The notes beneath the pieces were generated by a model. That model was not told the origin of the DNA, did no database searches, and was given only the letters and a program-made list of their open reading frames with translations. Positions 20,792 to 32,758 of a DNA stretch of 64,000 nucleotides are shown piece by piece. Both the position numbers and the translations under genes were made by a program. The DNA comes from Glycine soja (lineage: Eukaryota; Streptophyta; Magnoliopsida; Fabales; Fabaceae), in NCBI RefSeq assembly GCF_004193775.1, contig NC_041019.1:32305280-32369279 (forward strand), read 5' to 3'. Numbering within the stretch: position 1 is the first letter of the stretch; each line of letters begins with the position of its first letter.

Positions 20792-22659
20792 TGTCGCAAC
20801 CTACCCTTCGGCGGGAGGGCGACGCGTGACTCGCGGGATGCGTGTTCCACGAAAGGAATACGCGCGGAGTCGCCACCAACGTTTATTTGAGGAAAACGTC
20901 GGAAAAACCGGAAAAGACGCGATCTACGAACTTTTAAGTGAAAGGTTCGGGAGTTGTATTTACGCACGGGGAAGGTATTAGCACCCCACACGTCCGTCCC
21001 AAGGGACGACAGCCTTTAATCGAATGTGCAAACATGACTTTGATTTTTATGTTCCCTTTTATGTCCTTATATCCTTTATACCCTTTTTATATTTTTTCTT
21101 TTTTGTGGTCGACAAGGGTGTTTCCCTTTGCTCCTACGTATTCCTCAATTTGCGATGAGGAAATCAGACCTACGTAGTTCTTTCTTATGCGTGAATCAAG
21201 TGATTCTTTTTACTTGAAAGGTGATCATTTTAAGGCGTTGGACCTTAAAAATGACCCATTTTACTTAATAAGAAATTGAAGTGATAAACTTTCAAAAACC
21301 TATTTTTGTGGATGAGCTTGACTAGGCGAGTTGATTTTAGCCTTAGTTTCACCTTAGTTATTAGTCAATTCGATTAAGAATGAGAAATCCCAAAGAGAAA
21401 ACGTCCGATTGATTTTTCGCTTTACTTTACTAAAAAATATTCTTTTGATTATTATATTATTATTTTACCTCTTTTTTTTATTTCCAACGTGGTTACGGCA
21501 TGACCGAACGGTCGGAATTCATTTTAACCAAAATTAACGGATGATACAATTCAAATGATCGGTGGAAATTTATTTTATTTTTAGATTAAGCGAGAAATGA
21601 CTTAAATAAATGGCTTAAGCACGTCAAAAGGGAAGAAAAGAAAACTGAAAGTAAACGAAATTAAAGTGAAAGTACACAAAACAAGAAATGAATTGAAAGT
21701 CTCGGATTCGAAAACTTACCCGTTGAAGAACGAAGAACGAACGAAGAACGGATGAAGAACGGTGAAGAACGACGAAGAACGATGAAGAATTTCCACAGAA
21801 TCGCTTACGGAAGCGTTACAGAAGCACTTCGACTCGATTTTTCTTCACGAAAACGTGTTTTTTGCCCAAAATAGCCAAAATGCATAGCCAAAGGGGTTTT
21901 GAACATTTTGAAACAGCTCCTCCCTCCCCTATTTATAGAAAAAAAGGGAGGTGCTTGCCGCCCAAAGACTTAATGAAGAAGATTTCTAAGCGCACCCGAA
22001 TTACTAAGTTCACCCCCCTTTTCGTATTTTACGGAAAAGTTACGGAAGCCTTACGGAACTGTTTTCGAATTTGATTTTCATCTTTTTTCTCTTCCCTTTC
22101 ACCAATGTTAAGTGGAATATGCTTACCCAAGGTTTTCGGAAATTTTACGGAAGTATTACGGAAGCCGCGGAAGCCCCGAAAACCATTTTTCAAAAACGTG
22201 GAGGAGCTTGCCGCCCAGTTGCTTCCTCCTTAAGCAACCCAACTTTCAAAATGTTCTGGAAGGGCCTAGATTTGAATTGCTATTTACACCCCTATCTTGA
22301 TAAGTTCACCCCCTTACCTTTTTTGGTGATTCTTTTTTCGTAAAGTTACGGAAACTTACGAATCTCGTAACGATACTTGTTTTCTTTCCGTAATGTTACG
22401 GAACCTTGCGGATTACATAATAATCCCCTTTTTGACTTACGGAATGTTACGGAATCTCACTTAATTATGCAACGATGCTTCCATTTGATTTCCGGTGTGT
22501 CACGGAAACTTACGGATTGTGCATCAATATTTTTTGGTTTTCCGGCATGTCCTGGAATTTCACAAATCGCCTAATGATGGGTGCCAAGCACCTCACAAGG
22601 ACCAAAGAAAGGTCGCATGTCATCAAGCAAAGGTCCCCAGACAAAATTAGGGTATGACA
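20792..22659 (-). repeat. 3' LTR of copy B
   Basis: TGTCGCAACC ... GGTATGACA, 1,868 bp. It contains many TTACGGAA motifs (about 21,800-22,510) and a TATA-like box at 21,929-21,938. The polypurine tract abuts its inner edge at 22,660. Confidence 0.93.
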
Positions 22660-23153
22660 GTTGCCCCTCTTTACTTGTCTTTTATTGGAGATAAAAGGAA
22701 AGTAAAGACAAGACACTAATTTCGTTCCTCTCGATTTGACGAGAGTCGCGGGTGACCATAAAATCTCCACATGCAAATGACTTGTTGTTCCCGGAATTTC
22801 ACAAATTGCCTAATGATGGGTGCCAAGCACCTCACAAGGACCAAAGAAAGGTTGCATGTCATCAAGCAAAGATCCCCGGACGAAATTAGGGTATGACACT
22901 AATTTCGTTCCTCTCGGTTGACGAGAGTCGCGGGTGACCATAAAATTTCCGCATGTAAATGACTTGTTGTTCCCGGAATTTCACAAATTGCCTAATGATG
23001 GGTGCCAAGCACCTCACAAGGACCAAACAAAGGTCGCATGTCATCAAGCAAAGATCCCCGGACGAAATTAGGGTATGACACTAATTTCGTTCCTCTCGGT
23101 TGACAAGAGTCGCGGGTGACCGTAAAATTTCCGCATGTAAATGACTCGTTGTT
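22608..23153. repeat. Three tandem copies of the LTR terminus plus adjacent 3' UTR (182-bp period)
   Basis: The block from CCCGGAATTTCACAAATTGCC to the LTR end GGGTATGAC and on through TCGCGGGTGACC recurs with a period of 182 bp (CCCGG at 22,790, 22,972 and 23,154). Two extra LTR ends therefore lie just inside the true 3' LTR. Neither extra end is preceded by the full polypurine tract seen at 22,660. Confidence 0.85.
22660..22673 (-). promoter_or_regulatory. Polypurine tract of copy B
   Basis: The minus strand reads TAAAGAGGGGCAAC directly before the LTR. The same feature in copy C is at 46,567-46,580. It is the expected primer for plus-strand synthesis. Confidence 0.75.
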
Positions 23154-23181
23154 CCCGGAGGAACAAAAGGTGCAGAAGACT

Positions 23182-23435
23182 ATGTCAGTCTCTGCATGTC
23201 ATCGGGCCCGCCGCCTCTGGATGACACAAGGGTGCAGGATGACCAAATTTTGTCTCTGCGTGTCATCGGGCCCGCCGCCTCTGGATGACAAAAGGGTGCG
23301 GATAACCGTAAGGTATCTCCGCGTGTCATCGGGCCCGCCGCCTCTGGATGACACAAGGGTGCGGATAACCGTAAGGTATCTCTGCGTGTCATCGGGCCCG
23401 CCGCCTCTGGATGACACAAGGGTGCATGTCACATG
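23182..23435. repeat. 63-bp hairpin tandem repeat, four units
   Basis: TGTCATC occurs at 23,197, 23,261, 23,324 and 23,387, each followed by CGGGCCCGCCGCCTCTG and then GATGACA. So each unit has a 7-bp inverted repeat around a GC-rich loop. The linker carries GGATAACCGTAAGGTATC in most units. Long open frames here follow from the period being a multiple of three. Copy A lacks this array. Confidence 0.9.
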
Positions 23436-24399
23436 ACCTCAGGGTCAGTATGACAAAGATTATGGGGCGGCCGACAAAAGCAAGGCTCTTGCTCCTACGT
23501 ATCCTCCAATGAGGAACTCAGACCTACGTAGTTCTAGATAACTTGTGAGACTTGAAAAAGTCTCCACCAGAAGATGCCTACATCTCCGGAAAGGGCACAG
23601 ATGACCATATTGGCCTCTGCTTATCAATCACACTCGAGGTGCGGATAACCGTAAGGTGTCTCCGCGGGCTACCAGCTCTTGGGTCATGGTAACAGAAAGC
23701 GGTGCGGTCGACAAAAGCGAGGCTTTTGCTCCTACGTATCCTCCCATGAGGAACTCAGACCTACGTAGTTCTTGATAACTTGTGAGACTTGAAAAAGTCT
23801 CGGTGTTTTCTCCACTAAAACGCAAACATGCTTTAGCAAAGAGACAAATATTCCAACTGATTAGAGCAGCATATGCCTTTTTGAGTGAAAAACAATGCGT
23901 CTACCGGGGAAGGAGAGTATGCTGATGAAATTTTCTCATAACCATAAATGAGATTTTGGATGTTAGCATTTCGTTTCTAAATGACCATTTAGAGGAAACA
24001 CTGGGTTCGACAAAAATAGAAGAAAATCACTCAAAGTGTATCAATCTCGCACAGGTAAGTGTTTCATCCTAATTCCGAACCATAGATATGTCATGACTTG
24101 ACTTTGCAAATTATTTCCTATCAAATCAAAAATTACATGCGTGATCATGGATCAATAGGGCTTCCCTTGGGAATGGGTTCTTTTGGTGGGGTTTTCGGCT
24201 TTTGTGTGTTTTTGCCCCTTTTCCTTTTCTGTTTTGGTTTTGCGCGAGGCGAACAAGTCACCGACGCACAGGATTTTGGTTGGTAATCAAAGGGAGAAGA
24301 CCACTTTAGGTCATGGTTTCCTTTTCTTTCTTTTGTTCATTTGGTGACAATTCTGTATTGTTCAGATATTGTCTGGTCAAAAGACCTTTCTGCACATTT

Positions 24400-24620
24400 C
24401 TTCTAGTTTCTTTGATCAAGAACTTTCTTTCCTTCCTTTTTTTACTTTCTCCCATTCTTTGGTTGGGAATTTTCTTTCTTTTCTTTTTGCTTTCTCCCAC
24501 TCTTTGATTGGGAATTTCCTTTCTTTTCTTTTTGCTTTCTCCCACTCTTTGATTGGGAATTTCCTTTCTTTTCTTTTTGCTTTCTCTTTGATTGGAAATT
24601 TTCCTTCTTTCCTTTTTTGC
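24400..24620. repeat. Polypyrimidine tandem repeat (copy B)
   Basis: Units of the form TTTGATTGGGAATTTCC followed by TTTCTTTTCTTTTTGC and TTTCTCCCACTC are repeated about four times. In element sense this is a purine-rich array upstream of the 3' LTR. Confidence 0.8.
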
Positions 24621-24639
24621 TTCCGAGGGTAAGGATTAT

Positions 24640-25179
24640 AGTGAGTCATGATTTTGGCTCAAGGTTTGTAGAATGGCTAGACATGATACATGTCGGGGTT
24701 TGGTTTGGCTCAAGGATAAAAGGGGTGCCCCACATTATTTCCATGACACAAATGCAAAAATGATGATTTGGAAACTTTATGCAAAACTGGTCATGCATGC
24801 ACCTATGCGGACACTCAAGTGTCAAATTTTTATGGTCATGTGATGCTAGGGCTCAGGATTCATTTCCTCTATTTTAGTCAACCCAATGTTTCCAAAATAT
24901 GTTCTTTTATCCATTTGTGCATTCATCCAAGTCCATTTCGGGCGTCCGGGAAAATTTCACAGCATTCACCCTTCAGGTGTACACACATTTTTTTTCCAAA
25001 AACTAGCTATGATCAGCGAATTTTTCTTCAAAGAAAAGTTGGAAGTCATCTCTTTTCAAAAGCATGTTGGTTTTTCAGCTAGACAACTTATTTTTCTTTT
25101 TTCTCTCTTTTTTTTCTTCTTTTTTTTATTTGTTTATTTCTTTTTCTTGTTTGTTTTTTTTTCTTCTCTTTTTTTTTCA
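24640..25179. other. Copy B 3' UTR between two arrays
   Basis: Homologous to about 1,000-1,400 of copy A. No coding frame is supported; the right end is T-rich (25,085-25,180). Confidence 0.45.
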
Positions 25180-25540
25180 TGAGGTATTTTGCTATATACA
25201 TGCATATCCAAGGTATCTTGCTACCTAAACATACATATATATGTTTTGTAAGGTATTTTTGCTATATACATGCATATCCAAGGTATCTTTCTACCTAAAC
25301 ATACATATATATTTTGTGAAGTATTTTTTGTTTACATACATGCATATCTAAGGTATCTTTCTACCTAAACATACATATATATATTTTGTGAAGTGTTTTT
25401 TGTTTACATACATGCATATCTAAGGTATTTTTCTACCTAAACATACATATATATATTTTGTGAAGTGTTTTTTTGTTTACATACATGCATATCTAAGGTA
25501 TTTTCACTACCTAAACATACATATATATGTTTTGTAAGGT
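25180..25540. repeat. Tandem repeat of about 65-70 bp with inner hairpin (copy B)
   Basis: About six units with TACATGCATATC(C/T)AAGG and a stem AGGTA/TACCT in most units. It is the counterpart of 1,397-1,945, without the (CA)n and long (TA)n expansions. Confidence 0.85.
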
Positions 25541-25760
25541 ATGACTACCTTCCGAGCTTGCGCTTGTTTTATTTAAATTCCCAGGATCATGAGCAACTAG
25601 GTGCGTCCTACTATAAAAAGTGATCAAATAGCAAGCAGAAATTTAAAAGGTACTAGGTTGCCTCCTAGTAGCGCTTCTTTAACGTCTTGAGCTGGACGCC
25701 TTATGACTTGTCGGTCACTGACCTAGTACTTTGCTTACCTTTGGCTTTGGACTTGGTCGC

Positions 25761-26530
25761 CTATTGGTCGGCCATGTGGTGTAGGCAATACTCAAACCTT
25801 TTTGTGCATGAGTAGAGGTGAACTCTAGAGGTGATGGCGGTGCGTCTGTTGCCCGCTGCCGGCCATCGCCAGGCTGCTGTGGTGTTTCGCCCTGCGCCTG
25901 CCTGGAGACGCAGAACTTCTTGATGAAAGCTCGATTGGTAGGGGGGACCTGATGACCTTGCTGGGGGCGACAGGCACTCCCTAGAACTATGCCACGACGA
26001 CATGAACTTGCTGGGGGGAACGGGCGCCCTGTAGGGCCGATAGAGGCCCGTAACCAGAGCTGGAAACCCCAGGGCCCTGTTGGACTTCTTCAGGTCCACT
26101 GGGTGTCTTTGTGGGTGCGATCCCTGCAAACAATAGATGGTATCAGAAATCAATTGAACCATATGCATACTTACCCATGTCGGGACGACACAGACCAACT
26201 GATACTTTTGCAGGGGGAGATTGGCATTGCGGTCGCTGGGCAGAATGTTGCTAAGTAGCAATGTCATCTATATCTGTGTAAGAGTGGTCATGTTGGTGCG
26301 CATGATCCGCACTCGTCTCTTTGCAGCGGCACGGGTGAAATCTTGCCCCGGTATGCATAGTAGCTATGTGATAGCCTCCCTCTCTGGTTGTGCTCACAAA
26401 GTTGGTCGTCCTCCAATATCAGGGGGTGGCCCAGGAACCGTTAAAAGGAAACTACTGGTCCCTTAACCGGGAGTGCAAGTCTTGGTTAAGCATTTAAGGA
26501 TAGAGGACCTTAAATTCTCTTAAGGTGCAG
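25761..26530 (-). pseudogene. Remnant of a plant transposon-associated ORF (copy B)
   Basis: Minus-strand words such as LKKSNRALGFPALVTGL, DRNANLPLQKYQLV and QVIS/QLISDTIY match the counterpart at 2,259-3,031 and resemble plant 'putative plant transposon protein' sequences. The frame is broken, with no supported start. Its place between pol (missing) and the 3' LTR equals that of the extra ORF of the Sirevirus at 54,590-55,722. Confidence 0.5.
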
Positions 26531-26550
26531 ATGTGGAGCACACTGAAAAT

Positions 26551-27738
26551 GAGGACACGTAGCCCTCTAAAGGTGAGGGCGTGCAACCCTCTCAAGGCGA
26601 GGATGTATAGTCCTCTGGAGGTGAGGGCGTGTAGTCCTCTCAAGGTGAGGGCGTGCAGCCCTCTGTTGGCGAGGACGTGTAGTCCTCTAAAGGTGAAGGC
26701 GTGTAGCCCTCTGTTGGCGAGGACGTGTAGTCCTCTAAAGGTGAGGGCGTGTAGCCCTACGAAGGTGAGGACATGCAGTCCTCTGATGGCGAGGGCGTGT
26801 AGCCCTCTGAAGGTGAGGACGTGTGGTCCTCTAAAGGTGAGGGCGTGTAGCCCTACGAAGGTGAGGACATGTAGTCCTCTGAAGGTGAGGGTAACTAGTA
26901 CCCAAGGCAAGGGCGAGTAGCCCTCTCAAGGCGAGGACGTGTAGTCCTCTGGAGGTGAGGGCGTGCAGCCCTCTGATGGTGAGGACATGTAGTCCTCTCA
27001 AGGTGAGGACGTGTAGTCCTCTGGAGGTGAGGGCGTGCAGCCCTCTGATGGTGAGGACATGTAGTCCTCTCAAGGCGAGGACGTTTAGTCCTCTCAAGGT
27101 GAGGACGTGCAGTCCTCTGAAGGCGAGGATGTGTAGTCCTCTAAAGGTGAGGGCATGTAGCCCTACGAAGGTGAGGACATGTAGTCCTCTGAAGTTGAGG
27201 GTAACTAGTACCCAAGGCGAGGGCGGGTAGCCCTCTCAAGGCGAGGACGTGTAGTCCTCTCAAGGTGAGGACGTAGAGTCCTCTAAAGGCGAGGATGTGT
27301 AGTCCTCTAAAGGTGAGGGCGTGCAGCCCTCTGGTGGCGAGGACGTGTAGTCCTCTAAAGGTGAGGGCGTGTAGCCCTACGTTGGCGAGGACGTGTAGTC
27401 CTCTCAAGGTGAGGGCGTGCAGCCCTCTATTGGCGAGGACGTGTAGTCCTCTAAAGGTGAGGGCGTGTAGCCCTACGAAGGTGAGGACATGATGTCCTCT
27501 GATGGCGAGGGCGTGTAACCCTCTGAAGGTGAGGACATGCAGTCCTCTGATGGCGAGGGCGTGTAGCCCTCTGAAGGTGAGGACACGCAGTCCTCTGATG
27601 GCGAGGGCGTGTAGCCCTCTGAAGGTGAGGACATGCAGTCCTCTGAAAGTGAGGACACACAGTCCTCTTAAGGTGATGGCGTGCAGCCCTCTGTTGGCGA
27701 GGAGTGTAGTCCTCTGAAGACCAGGGTACTAGTACCCG
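26551..27738. repeat. 24-bp hairpin minisatellite, about 49 units (copy B)
   Basis: Each unit holds an inverted repeat with a 5-base loop. Two stem types dominate: GAGGAC/GTCCTC and GAGGGC/GCCCTC. They often alternate, giving a 48-bp higher-order period. Two units read GAGGGTAACTAGTACCC, again paired. Paired changes in both arms exceed single-arm changes by eye. The sequence after the array (ACTAGTACC ... CTTATGAGAAAGCAAGAGAT) is conserved in copies A and C. Confidence 0.92.
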
Positions 27739-28214
27739 AGGGTCCATCCTTATGAGAAAGCAAGAGATCGACTCATCGAGAGAGCCGGTCATCCCAAATT
27801 CAAAAGATTTGGACATTTAGATGTAGGGAATCTATGTAGTTAACATGATTTTGAGGGATGCAAATGCATGCAACCTTTGTTGTGAAATTTGGGTAAATGC
27901 GGACTTTATATGAAACAATGCAATGTAATGGAAAGTTGTACAATGTTCATGGCATTCTTTCCCTATTTTGTGATTTTGATTTTGATTTGATTTTTTTTTT
28001 TTTTGGAAAACACAGATTGACTGCCCTTTTGAAAAATGTGATAATTCATGCAACCTCATCCTATCTTTTTGCAAATCTCTTCGGGAACTCCCTCAGAGTG
28101 TATGTTCTTTTTGATTTAGTCACTTGACCATTTTGGAGTGACGGCAATGGAGTCGTTTGATGTTTAATCAATCCATTGAAATCCTAGGGTTTGTCCCCTT
28201 TTTTTTGTTAAAAA

Positions 28215-28470
28215 CATCGATGGGTGAGAACTTTTGATCGGCCCCTATGTTCACTTGAGGCTCATGCACGGTGCCCCTCATTGCCCCAGTGTAAGGCTTT
28301 GAGGTACCAATCGTTGTCTTTCGTCATGACCTTGTAGCTGGGAACCTATTGAGTGAGAACTTCTAATCTGCCCCTAGGTTCGTTTGAGGTTTATGCATGG
28401 GGCCTTTCATTGCCCCAGTGTAGGGCTTAGAGGTACCAATTGTTGTCTTGTTTTCACAACCTCGTAGTGA
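28215..28470. repeat. 129-bp tandem repeat, about two units (copy B)
   Basis: Two copies of the unit with GGGTGAGAAC or GAGTGAGAAC, GCCCCAGTGTA and GAGGTACCAAT. It is the counterpart of 4,408-4,794. Confidence 0.75.
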
Positions 28471-28572
28471 GGAAGAATGAAAGACGCAATTGATTCTTGC
28501 AAAAAGAATTTTCCAAGGACGAGAAATAGTTGAAGGATTTTTCAGCTGATGGATTAAGTCAAATGACTCCTA

Positions 28573-29365
28573 TGTAGAAGCAAGATGTTTTGATGTCTTG
28601 ATGATGCTAAAGGATCAAGTGCTTCTAAGTTTTATTCAAGACAAGAATCCAAGAAAGTCAAGATATATGATCAAGTTGATTTCTAGAATCTTTTGGAAGA
28701 AGTTTCCAAATTGAAAAAACAAAAGGTTTGACCAAAGAATTCTATCATTTCAAATTGAGATTTGCTCTCCGGTAATCGAATTTAAAGAGAGTTTTCATTG
28801 CCCACAAAGTTTATCCTCTCAAAAGATTAAGAGTTTTTCTGAACTGAACTGTCTTATCCTCTCAAAAAGATTCTTTGGTCAACCACTTGCATATTCAATA
28901 AGGAATTTTGATTGGTCTTCATTGTACAATCTATCCCTTTTAAGAGAGATTTCTTCTTCTCTTCTTCTTACTTCTGAAAAGGGATTAAGAGATTGAGAGT
29001 CTCTTATTGTAGAGGATTCTTGAACACAAGGGAAGGGTTGTCCCTGTGTGGTTCAGACTTTGTAAAAGGAGTTTTACAAATAGAGTGGAAAATCTCAAGT
29101 GGGTTTCTTGAGGACTGGACGTAGGCGCGGGAAGTGGCCGAACCAGTATAAATCAAGTTTGCATTCCTCTCTTCCTTTAAACTTCTTTTATTGCTATTTA
29201 TCTTTTGCTTTAAAGAAGTTTATTTTGATTTGTCTTTTGAGTAATTCATGTTAAGGGTGCATTGTTAATCCAAAAAGAAAGAGTGATAGTTCAATTGGGG
29301 AATAGTCTTTGCATCTTAATTCAACCCCCCTTTTTCTTAAGGTAACTGAGGCCATTTGTCCAACA
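28573..29365 (+). repeat. Sirevirus-type solo LTR inside copy B, target duplication TCCTA
   Basis: It runs from TGTAGAAGCAAG to GGCCATTTGTCCAACA (793 bp), with TCCTA at 28,568-28,572 and 29,366-29,370. The same insertion, differently truncated, is in copy A at 4,886. Here the palindrome region is deleted (only one half remains near 28,772), while the R/U5 part with hairpins such as TTTGTAAAA/TTTTACAAA (about 29,060) and AAGAGA/TCTCTT (about 28,987) remains. Confidence 0.92.
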
Positions 29366-29547
29366 TCCTATTCTTGACAACTCGCTTCTCTAAGAAGACA
29401 AACTTTCTGGAATGATAAAATGAAGTCACATGAACGTCTATATTTTTACTTGAAAACACAGTCAATCAAATGCCTTTTTATTTTTTTTTATTTTGAAACT
29501 TATTTTTTTATTTTGAAACTTATTTGTTTTGAACTTTACTCGTTGTT

Positions 29548-29745
29548 TTACGGCACCCCCACCAACGTGCAAGACGAGTAATCTCTGATTGAACAGTCTT
29601 GGAAGTCAACACTCAGGAGCGCAGGTCGCTTGAGCAAATAGACCAATGGCTTGCACCCACATTCCGGTGAAAGTTGAATAAGCAAACATGCGTTTGTGAG
29701 AGGATGAGGGACAAGGATGTCCATTTTATCCATATCATTTAGCAT
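29548..29745 (-). other. Conserved post-gag segment of copy B
   Basis: Matches 5,338-5,658 of copy A (SPECGCKPLVYL). Too short to call a gene. Confidence 0.3.
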
Positions 29746-29849
29746 TGTAACTGTGGTTTATAATAATGGCATAAACTTGAAAATCCTGATGAGTCATAAC
29801 AACAGCTTCCAGAATTGCCCCATGTATGGTGTTGCTTGTCAATGTTATG

Positions 29850-31600
29850 ATTCAACAAGCGATTCTCCTCAAATTTCAGCCAGCCCGTATCAATTAGACT
29901 TCACACTTTATGCTTCGGGGTCATACAATGCTCAATGGAATGCCCCAGGGCTCCTCCACGATAAGCACACGTTGCGTTCGAGTCGTATCCTCCGAAAAAT
30001 GGAGGTTGAGGAACCTTGGTTGGGGTTATGACTACCATTGAATTATTGAGTGGATATGGGATCAAGTTTAGCATATGACAACGGAATTTGGGGTGAACCC
30101 TACAGGCTTTTTGCTGCAAAATTCCTTTTTGTTGGTGTTTTTTTGGTTTGTGCTAAAGGTGGTCTTCGTCATTGGAAGTGCGGTAGACAGGCTTTGTGGT
30201 TGATTTAGGGATGGCCTTTGTGGATAACTGGGTGGTGGGTAAGGAGGAGGTTTGTTATTGACTGAGTAATGACATTGTTGGGTTTGGTGGGAAACTTGGC
30301 CGTATAGGAATGGCAGTCACAACATGGGTTTCTCCCTCTTTCTCACCCTCTTCATTTGCCCCAGTTTTCTCAGTTGTCCTAGTAGGATGATCAAATTTGC
30401 CTCTTTTCGGACCCACATCGATCCTTTCACTGGCGAAGACCAAATCCGCAAAGCTTTGAGGGTGCGTAGCCCACCATCTTTTCATAGTAGAGTATCGATA
30501 ATGTGTCTACCATCACGATCATCGTCTCCCTTTCCATCATTGGGGGTACCACCTGGGCCGCCAGATCCCTCCACCTTTTGGGCGTGTTCTTTGAAAGATC
30601 CGTCCCCCTTTTTGCAAATGTTCTGTAGTTGCATCCTATCCGGAACCATATCAAAATTGTACTGATACTGCCTAACAAAGGCAACCATTAGGTCCTTCCA
30701 AGAATGGACTCGGGAAGATTCCAAGTTAGTGTACCAGGTAACAGCTACCCCAGTAAGACTTTCTTGGAAGGAATGTATTAGCAATTCCTCATCTTTTGCG
30801 TATTCCCCCATCTTCTGACAATACATCTTTAGATGGTTCTTGGGACAAGTAGTCCCCTTGTACTTGTCAAGGTCCAGCACCTTGAACTTGGGAGGGGTGA
30901 TGATATTGGGTTCTAGGAACAACTCTTTTAGGTTAGCAAAGGCATAATCTTCACCTCCTTCAATGGCCCTGAGCCTTTCCTCTAGATGATCCAACTTTCC
31001 CATTTCTGCCATAGCATGAGGGTTTTTACTTGTCGTGGAATGCAAGAGGTGTAGTTGTGGGTGATACTAAGGGCCTTCCAAAGGGTTTTGTAGGGGTATA
31101 CCACCAACTGCTTGCCCTTCCGTGGCATATCCGAGGCAAGGCTCGAAGTCGGCTAGATTGTGGTGGGGAATTTCATGTGTCCCCCCCACGGTTTAAGAGA
31201 CATGTGCATGATCAGTTTGGGGTTGTTGGCTCTCAAAGGGTATAGGAGTGGAGTTATTGACATTCTTATTGGGAGTGTACGCCACTTTGGGTGGCGTATA
31301 GTTGAGAGGCAAGCCATATGGCGGGAAGGCGTGCTCGTTTTGAATTTGTACATTATGGGGGCTGCCCGTACTTCCCAAATCTTTGCCTACCATATCTGAG
31401 GTTGGATGATTCATTTGCTTGATGCCGGATGGGGACATCAGGTTCACCTTAGCAACAACGCTGGTAGCGGCAATTGCAACCGCATTGGCTTCCATTATCT
31501 TCTTCACGCTCATCATGGCCTCCATCATTGTGGTCATTTTCTCTTTAATGGCCTCCATGTCGGCCTTCATCTTCTCTTGTATCTCCTCTACTTCACCCAT
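29850..31600 (-). pseudogene. gag: gag of copy B (Ty3/gypsy Retrotrans_gag type)
   Basis: Start chosen at Met before GEVEEIQEKMKADMEAIKEK. The first frame runs to a stop at 31,193 and continues in the same register from 31,045 to about 30,600, where a shift moves it out. The capsid words KFKVLDLDKYKGTTCP, SLTGVAVTWYTNLESSRVHSW and FVRQYQYNFDMV are present. The late Cys/His motif reads CAYRGGALGHSIEHC, with the first His of copy A changed to Arg. A further stop follows HKV. No protease comes after it. The protein would package element RNA if it were intact; the breaks show it is not. Confidence 0.8.
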
Positions 31601-32758
31601 TACTCTAGCTCTAGCACAAGTTCGGTGAGGACGCCGTAAAGCATGTTTTTTTTTTTGATAACAATGATTAAGTTCATTTTATTTTATTTTATTTTATTTT
31701 TCAAGGAAAGAATGCAATGAGCAATGCAACCAATGAAAAGCATGGATGTATGCGAATGATGTACAGTTGAAGATTGCGAATTTTTACGCAGGATATGGGG
31801 TTGAATCAATTTAGATTTTCAACATGGTCCATGACATCTTTGTCAAGGTGAAACTGAAAGTAACAAGGACATCAACACGAAGCAGTGATGTGACTCGATT
31901 CATCTTTTGCCCCAATTTTGCAAGACGGTTACTTCCATATTTTGACTTGATGAACCTTTTTATAAAAGCATGAGCTTGGTTCAACCCTATAATCCAAGGA
32001 ATGGCAATTCTGATCGCCAATACTTCAACAACATCTCATAGGGATGAATGACTCGGGCATACTTTAAGCTATGCATGGAAAATGTAATTATGAAATTGAG
32101 ATGCCCGAAGAAACACCATTTCCTAGTTAACCATGCATTAGGTACCATGTTCAATTATTTTGTTTTGTTGTTGTGTGTTTTTTTTTTTTTTTTAGAAATG
32201 GGTTTATGATCCCAACATGGTTGGCTCATGGTGCCTCACACATGCAACTAAGAATGTAGTGTGAAGTTTCACGCTTCCCCTTTTTTGTTTTTGTAGAGGA
32301 AAACACAAGGATGAGCAAACATGAAAACAAATGGTATGCAATTTTGCAGATCAAAAAGTTTGTTGAACGCATATGCATGATGATGCCATGACTCATGCAA
32401 AATGTGAGGCTGGAATATGATAACGGACAAATGCAGGAACGATATGTTCATTATGATGTTATGAAGAGATGCTTATGCGATGCATGATATGAATGCATTT
32501 TACGGACACGAGAGCCTGGAAAATTATCTCTTCTTACTTGCGCATTTGGGGGCGCAGTGCCCCATGTGTACAATTAAGAAGGTGATATGGACCTTCCGGC
32601 TTCCCATGACAAAGGACGAGACCAACATACAATGCATGCTAGAGATAAAATGTGGGAGTGACTTGATTCGCACTGATTTTTGGAGTAAAAACGTGGGATA
32701 AACTCATTTTTTTCAAAAAGTTATAACTAGTCAAGATCTGAGCGACAATACAAACTTC
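31601..32758 (-). other. ORF1-gag spacer of copy B
   Basis: Homologous to 7,435-8,517. AT-rich, with TTTTA-type runs at about 31,675-31,700. No coding frame is supported. Confidence 0.5.

Noticed and set aside
23116..23436. Open frames with SSGPPPLDD or CHPEAAGPMTR repeats
   Set aside because: Artefact of the 63-bp tandem repeat; open on both strands.
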